NCBI RefSeq assembly: GCF_000327385.1
Contig: NW_008710086.1
Coordinates: 380,358-444,357, forward strand
Direction: 5' to 3'
DNA from: Lottia gigantea
Taxonomy: Eukaryota > Mollusca > Gastropoda > Lottiidae
Length of the DNA stretch: 64,000 bases
Part shown: positions 48,201 to 58,831 of the stretch, piece after piece
How the letters are laid out: each line of letters starts with the position of its first letter
How positions within the stretch are numbered: the stretch's first letter is position 1
Position numbers and translations under genes: made by a program
The notes under the pieces: generated by a model
The model's input: only the letters and a program-made list of their open reading frames with translations
The model's database searches: none
Told to the model about the DNA's origin: nothing

Positions 48201-51200
48201 CTAAATTAGGGTGAGATTTAAATTTAAATAAAGTTTGGATAAAAAAGGAAAAGAAACAGCATGAAGTATTTCTGTGTATAGAAGATTATTTATATAAATA
48301 GTTGATTGAAAGGTTGACCTCCGACCCCAGCAGGGTTTGAAATAATAAAATTGCTGTTGAATTCTGAACTCAGTTTTAACAGTATTTAGAGAAACTATTT
48401 ATTACCAATAATAGAGTATACCAGTAGAAAAAAAACCAAATTATTTCACCTTGACCAACATCAATAGTTTGAAATCTATTAACCTATTTTAGACTACACC
48501 TTTAAAGCCGAGCGTTCGCTTTGGATCACTAAAACTCGCCCTTCTCTTAAAACAACTATTTTTTTTATCTTTATAAGGGATAACGGTAGCATCAATTTGC
48601 AGCATTCTAATTTTCAATCAGACGTCTGGGTTTTTGCATTTTCACTTAAACTAACGGTTTTATGACGTCATTATCGCGAAAGTTGCTTATAATATCTAAA
48701 GGTTATTATGATATAATAATAATCTTTATTTGCATCATTTTACACCATTTCTGGTCAAAGGCAATACATAAAGTAACTTATATAAAAGGTATATTAAATA
48801 TTATAAGCTTGAAAAACCTTACAATCCTTTTAACTAGAACGCTCTCAACAGATCATTAAAACTCTCCTCTCTTTCAGCGGTCACTAAATATTAAACCTCT
48901 TAACTTTCTATAGAAATAAATGAAGCGAAGACGATGGTAACTATCAAATGTGATATTACAAAGTTTCAAAACAAACCGTGTATAACTAAACCTACTATTA
49001 ATATAAAAATATTACCAGTATACTATTTAGGGGACGAGATGAAGTGACGATTTAATAGCTCGAGACACTCTAAGCCTGAGTTGGGATCGTGAGAAACTGA
49101 AATTGTTTATAGTTAATTGATGATGCAGGGAAATTAGTAGAAATAGAATTAATTCACCATGATACGATTAATTAGTGAGCTATATACCCTCGGGTGTTGT
49201 GATAAATGATGTGACCTTTGAAAGTGTGAAAATTACTTGTACAAAATTACGATTCAATCATTAAAAAAAATCTAAATCGAACTTATGGTCGCTGTACTAC
49301 ATTATCGTTTAGATCACGTGACGTCATATACATTTTTTACCTCAGTCCCTAATAATACGGGGTATTTACCTTTTAAAGTTAAACTAAAAATAGAAATATG
49401 AAAAAGTTTTGGGCGTGATGAATAGACGATGACTAAACTAGAATATTTCATTATTATAAAGTGAATCAGTTTTTATGTATATTCTCATGTGTGAACAAGA
49501 ATATGCTTTTGTTTGTTTGTGAAATATAACCTAAATATTTAAATTTTAAACTTATATTCTCATGATCATGACGTCATTTTATTGGGAAGACAATTTGAAT
49601 GAAATGAAGGAGAATGACGTCACAAGCGGAAGGATATTATATAGTAATTATCGCCGGATTCCCATCAGCTGTTTATTTGTATTGTTTATTTTTGGTTTAG
49701 AGAAATAGAAGAAAGGGGGAATGTTTATTTTCTATTACCTCTTGGTGGAGAGATAACAACAAATTCAAACAAAACCACGAAACTCTTTATTCTGGAGGGT
49801 TAAATCTCAGGCACCAACAGTGACGTTTCTATAGTGAATGAGGTGATGAGGGAACCATGAAGGGGCTTCATAATTTTTTCAATGAGGAGGGGGGTACAGG
49901 CCATTGTTACTTTTTGTTATATGGTCAGAAATGTAAAGGGAGGGGGCAAAGCCGGGCTAGACGCCACTGAAGCACCTGATTATGGTCGAAAAAACTCAAT
50001 AGCCGCTTTTATACTTTTAATTATGTTATGTTGGTTTACAAGTATTGTTTTGATAATTAACATTTTATTTGTAAATAACAAGTTAACGCTTCAAACAGAT
50101 GCTGATATCCCAGACCAAAATCTACTACTACTAGTAAGGGAAGAGGTCCGCTTCGATCAGAATTTTTTTAAAAGAGACCAAAATCAGGTGCCTGTGGGTT
50201 ATATCGGGTGGCCCAGAAAAATTGTTAACACTTTTCAATTCAGGATTATTTATAAAGTATTAAAGCTATGATCATAATATTTCCTTCCACTCAATATAGT
50301 CTTGAGAAGTCGAAGACACATCACACCAGTATAGTAATTATTACGCCATTTCAGGATCTCTAACTGATAAAATAGTTCCTTTGTTCACCTACTTTTTAAG
50401 TCTTTAGTCATAATACAACTTATCAGATGAAAATACCTGTCTCTATGGAGGTAATTACCTGCCAAAATCTCGTGTAAAAATCAAGATAACAGATTCCAAT
50501 GATCAAAGAATAATAATATCTGTCACAAGAGTGGTTATAAAATGGTCGTATTATTTTGGCACCAACTAGAAAGCAGTAATATGTTATACATCTGTCAACT
50601 TGAGAAATAGAATTTTCTGCAGCAAGTGCGCTGATAACAATCTACCTTTCCTTACAAATTACCTTTCAGTTCAACGTTCTACTATTCTGCACTGAGATGT
50701 TCTGTTTTTGAGAAATTTTTCGTGCGTTTTAGTTCTTCTTAAGACTATTAAAGCACATTCAAGACCCAAATCAATCCCCGAAAATACCGACTGTTCCTCT
50801 TTAAAAGGAGAGTGGTTTTCCATATCCCTAGTTAAGTGAAATAAAAAAGGGGGAATTAGATTCATCAAGGAAAAGCATGGCGCAATTAGTGGTAATAAAA
50901 ATCAACCACTTAGTTAAAGACATATAGAGACATAGATCTTAAAGTTAAATTTAATAAAAAAGGAAAATGAAATCAATTTTGACAAAAAGAGCCTGTTTAA
51001 GTAATCAGCTGGCAGCTGTAAGTATAGTGGTAAAACTATCAGTGTGGAGGCTAACTATTAGCTGGCTCCACTGGGGGTCTCTAATAACATCTTTACAGAA
51101 TTCCAGACAGGCAGATCAGTTCACTAAAGGTCGGTTTAAATAGGCTCTAAATCATATTTTACTCAAAGGGCGTCTTTCAGATTTACTTTTTCGTTTGTGG

Positions 51201-53699
51201 TTTTACTCTTGGCAGAAATCTGCAAGATCGGGGAATTCGTTTAGTCTATCGGAAGGGGGCAATAAACTCAGGTAGTGGTCGTTACTTATTCAAGCTAGTG
51301 GGAGTAAATTAATAATACCAAAAGTCGGTTTACATAAATTCTAAATCATGTTTAGCTTTTTCCTTCAGTATGACTGTTATTCGTGGAGCGAATCATACAG
51401 TCTAGATTGACGTCATTTTGCTTTTGTGTCATTGACGCCACTGACGTCATACCTCTATGGAGCAAATCTGCAGGGTTGGAAACAGCACAGAACCACTAGA
51501 TCAAAGCCTTGCATATTGAACAACGTAAAGGTTTCAGTGATTTACTAACAAGGCGTTCCTCAAGTGCCAATTTCACCAATCACCAGATGATAAGAGCAAT
51601 CCGTTTGTTGTTTCAGTAATCCTTTTTCAATTATAAATTAAGGAGCTAAAAACATCGCCCAACCTAAACTTTGTTATTTGCAACAGCGGAAAATTTGATG
51701 ACATCATACCTTAATTAAATTTGATTGGTTATATGTTAAAGTTCGCAAAAACTCGGTAGTTAAAGTTAGCAAAAACTCACTAGTCAAAGTTAAAGGAGCA
51801 AAAACTAGGCGTTGGAATTCACTAATTAGATGATTAACGAGAAATGCGTGGGCGATGTCCTTGGCGAAGACATCATGTTGTAGTTAGTCAGAATTAGGAA
51901 CGGTTTGCCATCAAATTAAACACAGCGGCCTTCAGAAAGAAATATTCTCGTTAACGAGCCTGGCAGCTCAGTCATATTTACTTTCCTTATCGACAGATTG
52001 GGTTACTATGTCAATCAGCGAGGTCGACAAGTCGAAACAGAAAAATATCAGTAAATACAATTTTTTTGTCCAAAATGGAGAAAATAAACAAATTAGTGTT
52101 ATTCTAAAATCTGAGTGGATTTTCTACTTTCGCTTCCACCTGTCTCTGATTGTCGACGAACCAACTGCAGTAATTTTAGCTTCAACAAATATTTTTTGTA
52201 ATATCAATGAGAAAACAAATATTTTTTGTCATATCAATGTGAGAACAAATGTTTTCTATCTACTTGTGACAACGTTGAAAGATTTAGTTATATTTCTAGT
52301 AATTGCTAACATTTTTACTACTCGTTCACACTTTATTGCCAATGTTATGTTTCTTTTTGGTTCTTAAATCACTTCTAGCTATTAAACACAGCTCTCTAGG
52401 CAAATAAACGTATTCTGTAGTAAAATCAAACCATTACACGAGCTCTTACATTTAATCAAAAATCACAGCCGGATCAAGCAGTAGTGAATTTACTTGGTAA
52501 GTCATTTGATTTAATTTGTGGTTCAATTCTCAAACACATATCGAAAAGGGAATTCGGAATTAGGCCTTGAATGGGAAAATCCAGTTTATTTTCAAGGTCA
52601 CAGAGACATACACTTTCCTTAATCACCTTGCTCTTAGTCTTGAGATCGGCATAAGACAAATCTTCTCTTTAAGACACCCATAGTTTAATGAATATGGACC
52701 ATTCCAATGAGACCCTTTCAAAAATCACTGCTCAAGGTCAAACTAAAAACACCTGGTCAAAGTTTTCCAGAGGATCCAAATCGACATTAGTGGTCAACGT
52801 ATAATGGAATACATATTACATATAAAGACGTTATAGTCGTCTTTTATGCGCGACTTCGTAAACTTGAAATTGGCGTAAGGCAAGGAGACGTTATTAAACC
52901 TATATTATTCAATAGTTTAAATAACGTTATGACGTTTTCTGGATCTGATGCAATTCAAATGTTTCGAATTTTATGACTTAAACCCTTAAAAATCTCTTGG
53001 ATTGGAATAATTCAAAACTTATTGCAATCCTGCAGTTGTCTATCAGGCATATAGACTGTTGGAAAAGTAATACAAGGTGATATTTCATAGTTAAAACAGC
53101 TAGAAAATCAGAAAGAATTTACTTTTCATAAAGTGCTGAATATGGAATATGTTTCGATTTTAAATTGGTTATGATGGTTAACATAGCTAATGTAAATGGT
53201 TCTAAAGGGCTAACAAAGTCATTTTAAAAAAGAAATTCATAATCGGGTAAGAGAATCAACTAAAAGGGTATAAGGGTTCTAAAAAGGGCTGAAACTGTTG
53301 AAAAATAAACTTAGAAATTTTAAAACCGAACCTAAAATAAACTTAAACAAAGTCAAACGAAGTAAAAAGCTATATAAAAAGGGGCTGAAATTGTAAAACA
53401 ATTTATAATGTTAATCAAGTGGATACGAAGAGTTATATAAAAAGGGCACGAAAATTGAAAAATAAAATAAACTTACCTAAAACAACAACAAGAACCACAC
53501 ACAATACCCAGATGTTGAGAAGAAAGAGCAAGCCCTTGGCACACGTTACCACATTTCTGATCATTCTACTGGATCTCTGGGGTCGAATCACCGCCGGATC
53601 ATAACTCACTCCTAAAACAGAAGATTGAGGGGATACAGTCTCTCTCGGTACCACATCAAAACATTCTTGTTCCAATGATCCGAACTTCTTCACGCCCAT
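30273..53699 (-). CDS. Carbohydrate sulfotransferase, CHST8-14 / HNK-1 family (Sulfotransfer_2)
   Basis: Three exons in phase, 53699-53477, 32036-31822 and 31163-30273, encode 442 aa. These type II Golgi enzymes move sulfate from PAPS to sugars of proteoglycans or glycoproteins. Residues 1-50 are cytosolic; 55-75 (KGLLFLLNIWVLCVVLVVVL) form the anchor; 76-160 are a Lys/Ala-rich stem. The PAPS 3'-phosphate motif is typical: FVREPLERLYSSYENK (266-281). The 5'-phosphosulfate motif, normally YCxxPKVACTNWKR, reads YCQMPGVAQNDIRK (200-213), so the phosphate-contacting Lys and Thr are Gly and Asn. Exons 2-3 are firm; exon 1 is joined by matching phase (G|GA), membrane segment and absence of a nearer candidate, over a 21.4-kb intron. 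Substrate cannot be told; activity is doubtful given the altered motif. Confidence 0.82.
32037..35448. other. Sulfotransferase intron 1, proximal part
   Basis: No other exon seen. 33250-33430 has a cluster of TGACGTCA/ACGTCA sites (exact octamers at 33331 and 33383). 34316-34350 carries ACTTGATAAAGACTCCTGTA..CAAAACGTTGCAG, a relative of the foldback element at 2525-2706. Confidence 0.4.
35449..35818. mobile_element. Longer copy of the AGATGGGTTTCCTTA MITE
   Basis: Starts AGATGGATTCCCTTATTTTC and ends AAGGAAACCCATCT followed by TTAA (35815-35818). Internal CAGAATTCCAATGAGTGACT and TTTTTTGTTTATCCAG match the copy at 4141-4311. The left TTAA is not conserved. Confidence 0.6.
36131..36214. repeat. 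Hairpin-forming inverted repeat
   Basis: ATCATCTTCACAAT..GTCAAGC faces AGCTAGATATTGTGAAGATG, and CTTCGTC..GACGAAG-like words lie in the centre. The arm word TTGACATTGTGAAGATG is dispersed (8556, 45840). Confidence 0.5.
36215..38714. other. Sulfotransferase intron 1, AT-rich, nothing recognised
   Basis: Apart from short AATAATAAT runs near 38180 and 38265 there is no array, exon or element with clear ends. Confidence 0.35.
38716..39110. repeat. MITE remnant followed by degenerate CAACGTTTCGAC repeats
   Basis: 38716-38830 (GGATTGTAAAAAGGTTTTTT..GTGTATCGGGGACACTAATAG..CAATCCCTTTTA) is a collapsed copy of the foldback MITE. From 38890, ATCATACACAACGTTTCGAC / ATCGTACACAACGTTTCAAC units with CATGGTTTTA recur about four times at 55-75 bp. 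Confidence 0.6.
39164..40193. repeat. 33-bp satellite, ~31 copies
   Basis: Unit GTTTACCCTGCCATGCTAGC then GACGATATAATAA, with ACAATACAATA variants. Being a multiple of three it leaves a minus-strand open frame (SLAWQGKLIVS repeats) that has no other coding support. Confidence 0.95.
40325..41338. repeat. 31-bp satellite, ~33 copies
   Basis: Unit GCGATTTGGATAGACCCTAG then ACGTTTGTAAA. Variants cluster in the middle (TTAGTTAGACCATAG). It lies about 130 bp from the 33-bp array, to which it is unrelated. Confidence 0.95.
41339..46543. other. Sulfotransferase intron 1, mostly unique AT-rich DNA with small repeats
   Basis: 42350-42460 is a two-copy 56-bp duplication (TTGAGGGGC-Y-GTGTGGAT). 42905-43015 and 45350-45640 hold reverse-oriented relatives of the 77-bp family (ATTCTGTCTACCAGCTGGTC, TTTACCAGGATAACAACTCG). 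43735-43850 has a duplicated CATTTACAGCT..AATGAGG motif also found at 60385. No exon was supported. Confidence 0.4.
46544..46790 (+). mobile_element. Probable LTR-retrotransposon fossil (Ty3/gypsy-like LTR and primer-site region)
   Basis: A stretch of about 220 bp begins TGTTACG and ends GTTACA, and is followed shortly by TTTGGTGGCAGAAGTC, a primer-binding-region wording common after Ty3/gypsy LTRs. No gag-pol coding and no second LTR were seen, so it is a heavily broken, old remnant. The family is inferred from that one motif and the TG...CA ends. Confidence 0.3.
46850..47225. repeat. 21-bp minisatellite
   Basis: Unit CATGCAGAGCAGACAAATCG plus T, ~17 copies, more diverged at the left. A plus-strand frame 46720-47202 is open through it (HAEQTHR repeats), 160 codons. 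Its non-repeat start is unlike a known protein and it lies inside an intron on the other strand, so I treat it as repeat. Confidence 0.85.
47226..49817. other. Sulfotransferase intron 1, with dense TGACGT sites
   Basis: 48035-48200 has repeated CATGACGT, TGTGACGTTT, AGTGACGTCAAG, AGTGACGTGAAG words. 48565-48665 is a reversed arm of the foldback MITE family (ATCAATTTGCAGCATTCTAA..CAGACGTCTGGG). Exact TGACGTCA also at 48663, 49319, 49569 and 49615. No exon. Confidence 0.4.
49818..49969. mobile_element. Possible hAT-like MITE
   Basis: CAGTGACGTTTCTATAG at the left faces CTAGACGCCACTG at the right. Flanks share GCACC near both ends but not a clean 8-bp duplication. A plus-strand 129-codon frame starts inside it (49882-50271), with a hydrophobic stretch IAAFILLIMLCWFTSIVLII from AT-rich DNA; I do not regard it as a gene. 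Confidence 0.4.
49970..53476. other. Sulfotransferase intron 1, distal part
   Basis: 50755-50815 resembles the right end of the AGGGACAGGTGGG MITE (CAAGACCCAAATCAATCCCC..CTGTTCCTCTTTAA). 51130-51170 and 51320-51350 share GTCGGTTTA..TCTAAATCAT. 52185-52260 repeats ACAAATATTTTTTGTMATATCAATG. No exon supported. Confidence 0.35.
53477..53699 (-). CDS. Proposed first exon of the sulfotransferase (cytosolic tail and membrane anchor)
   Basis: ATG at 53699-53697 is the first Met after an in-frame stop (53747-53745). The exon encodes MGVKKFGSLEQECFDVVPRE..., a basic stretch RPQRSSRMIRNVV, then the hydrophobic segment, and ends TTAG|GTAAGT in phase 1, exactly what exon 32036-31822 needs. CAKGLLFLLN also recalls tetraspanin starts, an alternative if transcripts do not link it to the exons at 30-32 kb. 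Confidence 0.6.
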
Positions 53700-53747
53700 C
53701 TCGGACGGGTAGGATCCGACGTCTGGTGCCCTCGCGACCACGTGTCA

Positions 53748-55280
53748 ACACTATGGTTAAAAAAGGGTACAACTGCGTTTCCACAAAGAACGTATGACGT
53801 ATGAAAATAGTGGGAAATGGAACCGAACAACGTGTCGTGTTTTAATGAATGAAACAGGGGAGGTATTACTAGCAGACGAACTCTTACAGGCTTGCACGTG
53901 GCGGTTTGTAGCAGACGTGGAAATGATAGAGGTATTTCTGTTGGTGGGTGAAATCAAGATCAATTGTACGTAATGAATTGTTTATTTTAGGTTTTGTGTA
54001 TTTCCGGGTTGGATTAAGATAAAGTGGAAGTAGGGTTTCCGGTCTCATATAAATCTGGTTGTTATGGTAACACGTGAGAACAATATATATTTTAAATATT
54101 GTATTAGTCTAGGTGACTTCCCTGTAATAACATTGAGTTGTGTCGCCTGCCTCGTTACATTTCAATATGTTTAACAGATATATTTTAAATAGGCTTCTGT
54201 ATAACCTTACAGAGTGGGAGGGAGGGGGGGAGAGGGGCGTGGACTTAAGTGGGTTGGGACCATTATAAGGTAATTGGACTATCTGTTACTGAGAGGGATG
54301 TCGACTCGATAAAACGAAATACCAAATAACATTATTAGCTATATGGACTCTCTGAAAGATGCTTATTTGACAAACCGAAAATGCCAAATACATTTGTATA
54401 TCATTCGTTGTGTGAACTCTCTGAAAGGGATGCCAAGTTGACAAACCTAAGTTAAAAAAAGAGGACTCTCTGTAAGACGAGTCGAGTTGATGATGATCCG
54501 AAACGATAAAATTAAATTATTAAACACACATGGCCCAGTGCGAACGATGAGAATAAGAACTGGCTGATTTGATATTACTGAAACACTACACTAACTATCT
54601 CATCCTTTGATTTTATTTCCTACTTCATGACCTTGGCCAGTGCTTTCTTGACAATACTTAAAAATGTTCATTATTTCAAATAGGGAAAGACTGACCTATG
54701 GCCCCCTGGACAATTTTGTGGCCCCTCAACTGGCGTATCCTAGAACCGGCAATTCTCTAACACATTAAAAATACTTATTTTTTACAACAATCCAAACCAC
54801 AGAAAAAAAACACACAGAAAAAGTAATTAAATCAATACACAGCTCTGAACTGATCATCAAATATCAAATTAACTTGTCACTAGAGAATCTCATAGAACTA
54901 AAAACTTAGAGGCTTATCATTGATAATAATAATAAAACTGTTTTCAAAACACGAATAAAAATTATAAATTATGTCCATATAAATAAGTATTCTATCCCAT
55001 ACCTCGTAGGTCCATACTAGTCCAATATTTGTCACTTTCTGAGCGATTTCCAAATACCTCCTAAATCGTTCATTCTTTAGCGTATTAATTTGTTAGAAAA
55101 CATTTAAAGAGGATGGTCTTTTCGACTTAGTAGCGGATCACAAAACATTTTTGTGGTATGTGGTAGCGAGTTTCCTTTCAACCAACCAACGTAGAAATCC
55201 ACCCAATTAACGCTCCAATGATTCCATTTAATGGTTTTCACGCTTGTTGGTCCTGACGTTTCATCCCTAATTTCTTTTTT
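53748..55280. other. Region upstream of the sulfotransferase, with dispersed repeats
   Basis: 53748-54100 is presumably 5'UTR and promoter of the minus-strand gene; no TATA box is clear. 54290-54500 repeats GGACTCTCTGAAAG..GCCAAGTTGACAAACC about four times and is related to 29800-30165. 54690-54755 is a hAT-MITE-like fragment (GGCCCCCTGGACAATTTTGT). Confidence 0.35.
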
Positions 55281-55424
55281 TGTCACGATATAGGGGCTAC
55301 CTTCTGAGTGTACATCAGATGAAATGGGTTTTACATTCTACTGTACTTAATTTTTCTGAATCATTATATGACAAAAATAGATTTTTTTTTGTTTTCCGGA
55401 ATGAAGAATTAAAATTGAGTTTTT

Positions 55425-56035
55425 TTTATCTTACGGTTCTGTATCTTATTGGACTAATGAAATTAAATAGAGTTTTATATCCTACTGTTCTGTATCTTAT
55501 TGGACTAATGAAATGAAATGGAGTTTTATATCCTACTGTTAAGTATCTTATTGGACTAATGAAATGAAATAGAGTTTTATATCCTACTGTTCTGTATCTT
55601 ATTGGACTAATGAAATGAAATGTAGTTTTATATCCTACTGTTCTGTATCTTATTGGACTAATGAAATGAAATGTAGTTTTATATCCTACTGTTCTGTATC
55701 TTACTGAACTAATGAAATGAAATAGAGTTTTATATCCTACTGTTCTGTATCTTATTGAACTAATGAAATGAAATAGAGTTTTATATCCTACTGTTCTGTA
55801 TCTTATTGGACTAATGAAATGAAATGGAGTTTTATATCCTACTGTTTTGTATCTTATTGGACTAATGAAATGAAATATAGTTTTATATCCTACTGTTTTG
55901 TATCTTATTGGACTAATGAAATGAAATATAGTTTTATATCCTACTGTTCTATATCTTATTGGACTAATGAAATGAAATATAGTTTTATATCCTACTGTTC
56001 TATATCTTATTGGACTAATGAAATGAAATACATTG
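55425..56035. repeat. 51-bp satellite, 12 copies
   Basis: Unit AATGAAATGAAATGGAGTTT then TATATCCTACTGTTCTGTAT then CTTATTGGACT. 51 bp is 17 codons, so the minus strand is open for about 247 codons (FHFISPIRYRTVGYKTI). The first 20 bases match dispersed single copies near 700, 805, 61060 and 61640. Confidence 0.95.
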
Positions 56036-56419
56036 TTTGGTTGGTATAGCTTAGTGATATAAAATATAATTACGAAAGAAAGACCCAAAATATTCTTAAT
56101 AAAGTAATAATTCTTTTCTTCGCGATGACTTGAATTACGAAACCTCATGTGAACACGTGTTTTGTGCATGGAACCTTAGACATATCATTGCATATCAATT
56201 TACTGAATAATTATTAAGTCATCTATTATACACCTATCCTTCCTACACCCGGACATCTTGAAATAGCCCCTATTATTAATCTGTATAGTCTTTTTAAATC
56301 TCGTCAATATAAAACACCATTAGACTACGCGTGATATTTCACAATACTACATACTCGATACCCTATTGCCGATATCAGGTTGTTGCTCGGGGACTTTATT
56401 CTCGAAAACTCCATGCCAT

Positions 56420-56521
56420 GTATTCTCGAAACGATCTTAGCGCTAGGACATCCTAGGTTCTTATCTTCTAACATTGAGTCTAGGATATCCTATACTAGTG
56501 CTAAGATCGTTTCGAGAATAC
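56420..56521. mobile_element. Third copy of the element that carries the 37-bp satellite unit
   Basis: Ends GTATTCTCGAAACGATCTTA.GCGCTAG and CTAGTGCTAAGATCGTTTCG.AGAATAC are inverted. Inside, in reverse orientation, lies little more than one unit (GGTTCTTATCTTCTAACATT, CTAGGATATCC). Confidence 0.8.
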
Positions 56522-56941
56522 AGGGCCAGATTTGAACAAAATACAGTAATCTGATTGGATGGTAATAATAAATTTAAAATCAATATAAGTGATTGACCAA
56601 TCAGATGATTGAAACACTAAATTCATCTTCAGTTTAGATTTTCAGAATAAGGCCCAGCTTATAAACTAAAATCCTAGTTTTAGTCCCAAAGATTTACCGG
56701 AAAGGTTATATTATAAAAAAAAAACCGTGAGAAATAAAAGATTATTATCCATCACGATATTTTACTGTATAGAGGTCTATATTACATTACAAATTACATC
56801 CTGCCCTTCTGTCTAACATAGAGTGAGTGAAGATTTGCAACACAATGTGAAGATTTGCAACACAATACTGTGTGTCATGGAGGATATTGTGTCTGTATAT
56901 TAGTAGAGTTTATCAGTTAATAACTTGTATAAGACGATATG

Positions 56942-57154
56942 TTAAAGGGATTGTAAAGAGGTTTTCTCTGACGTCACTAATCGCAAAATACACTTAATCA
57001 CATTTCGCGATTAGTGACGTCATCAAACACTTAGTTTTAGTGGAATTGCAGGAACCACAGACGTCTGATTGAAAAATTGGAATGGTACAAATTGATGCTA
57101 TCAGTGTCACTGATACACATAAAAAATTTAGAAAAACTTTCACAATTCCTTTAA
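56942..57154. mobile_element. TTAA-flanked foldback MITE, 205 bp
   Basis: TTAA then AGGGATTGTAAAGAGGTTTT at the left, and AAAACTTTCACAATTCCT then TTAA at the right. One arm (CAGGAACCACAGACGTCTGA..GCTATCAGTGTCACTGATAC) is complete and the other is shortened. The centre holds two TGACGTCA octamers (56969, 57015). Confidence 0.8.
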
Positions 57155-58137
57155 ATTAATTCCGATTTATAGAAAAGTACGATCGAAAACCAATACATTA
57201 TAACTCTTACACTGTAACAATGGAACCTCAAAAATAATATTAAACATTTTCTATTAATATTGATGATTCTTAAAGTTTTCCCTCCAACAAATCGAACCTC
57301 GGTCAAATCTAACTAGAATTGTAAAGAATTATCCCCGACTTGTCTAAAATAGCTCATAAATAATAAAAAATCGATACAAAAAAAATCAATGCTGATTTTC
57401 CAAATTTTCCAAATTTTCGAATTCGATCCTTTTGATCGGTCAGGTTTGATTGGTTAAAAAAAATAGAGCATTTATCCCTTTCAAAAAACTGTTTTCGTAA
57501 AGTTGAATCAGAGTACCTCTATCTAACGTTTGACCGAATTCTATGTAGAGCATGTTCGATTTGAAAAAACACAAAAGATAAATTGTTAATTCGCCTATAT
57601 GTTGAAGATATGAATCTATATATGATCTATAATCTATAATTTTGAACCAGAAAGCTGTTTATTCCCACAGCAGAAAATTGGGCTGGCTCTACTTCACAAG
57701 ACCATGCTTTTGGACAAATGTCTTGGCAATGATTTTACATGGATCACAAGTAAATTGCTCGTATTGCAAGTCCGCTTCCAAAAGCGACCGAAAAGAATCA
57801 TATAGCACAAAATGTCTTTCATTGACATACACTTCGTAGCTTTCTAATGTAAACTGGGCTGAAGACAAATCTAGTTGTAGCAGAAAGAAAGTAAGAAGTA
57901 AGGAAGGGTGTGTAAGGAATAGAAATCAACCTGAACGATCTGCTACATGTTGGTATGATAAAGAGAAAATAATACAGGTTCTTATCACCAATCTAGTTGA
58001 TGGTCTGTAAAAACTATAGTTGATAAGATGATGTCTGTAATTTCAATGTTATTGGTCTTATTGACTGACTTGGTGAATGATGGAATGTAATTATATTATA
58101 TTACAGGATAGGTTCTCATCGTAGTCTATATTGTCTT
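57155..58137. other. Intergenic, one 77-bp-family fragment
   Basis: 57690-57760 (TGTCTTGGCAATGATTTTAC.ATGGATCACAAG) is a weak reverse copy of the 77-bp family. No gene seen. Confidence 0.3.
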
Positions 58138-58139
58138 GT

Positions 58140-58200
58140 AGCAGGGCAGGGCAGGGCAGGGCAGGGCAGGGCAGGGCAGGGCAGGGCAAGGCAGGGCAGG
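58140..58200. repeat. (GCAGG)n/(GGGCA)n microsatellite
   Basis: About twelve pentamers GGGCA in a row with one interruption (GGGCAAGGCAGG). Confidence 0.95.
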
Positions 58201-58725
58201 TAGTTTCGTCTCATGAAGATGTTGGTCGGCTGAGTGTTCTTACAACCCTCTCACAATTCTCATCTCACAATCTCTGTTGTTATTTATAAAATATTGTTTA
58301 CTAACAGGTTGTTTACTAGAATATTTGTATTAATCAATTACTGGGTATTAATTATTCATTAACTAGAAAAACCCGAGTGTCACTTCACACAGCCAGCGGT
58401 TATTTTATAATCTTGAATTTATGTCCGAGAGACGGCCTTGAGCATCGTTCTTTTGGAGAGAAATTGGTGGTAACAGTAAGGAGCAGTGGGTGCGGGGGTG
58501 TGGGGGGAGGGGGGGAGGTCGAGAAGGGGGTTGGTGATCGTAAGCAGCATGCTCAAGAGCTGCGAAAATACCAAGTGGTAAAGATACAAAGGGTATAATG
58601 ACATTACAATAAACAGATATATAAATTATATAATGTCTGGTAACAGCTATATATTTGACAACGGTTCGGATGAAGATGAAAGGTTTTGAAGATAGAACAT
58701 AAGTGATCAAAAACGAACGAGCAAT

Positions 58726-58823
58726 CAGTGGCGGAACCAAAGGGGGAAAAATATCATAACTAGGTTAGAAATTCGGGCAACCTCAGTCCACCCTACTCGG
58801 ACGTAAACCTGGCTCCGCCTCTG
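58726..58823. mobile_element. hAT MITE with perfect 8-bp target duplication
   Basis: Ends CAGTGGCGGAACCA and (reversed) CAGAGGCGGAGCCA match at 12 of 14 positions. CGAGCAAT is duplicated exactly on both sides (58718-58725 and 58824-58831). The element is 98 bp with no ORF. The intact duplication suggests a fairly recent insertion. Confidence 0.85.
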
Positions 58824-58831
58824 CGAGCAAT

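Noticed and set aside
49882-50271. 129-codon frame with a hydrophobic segment
   Set aside because: It starts inside a hAT-like MITE, the hydrophobic part is AT-rich low-information sequence, and no family or splice structure fits.
55426-56169. 247-codon minus-strand frame as a gene
   Set aside because: It is the 51-bp satellite read in frame; 17-residue identity between units follows from the DNA repeat.
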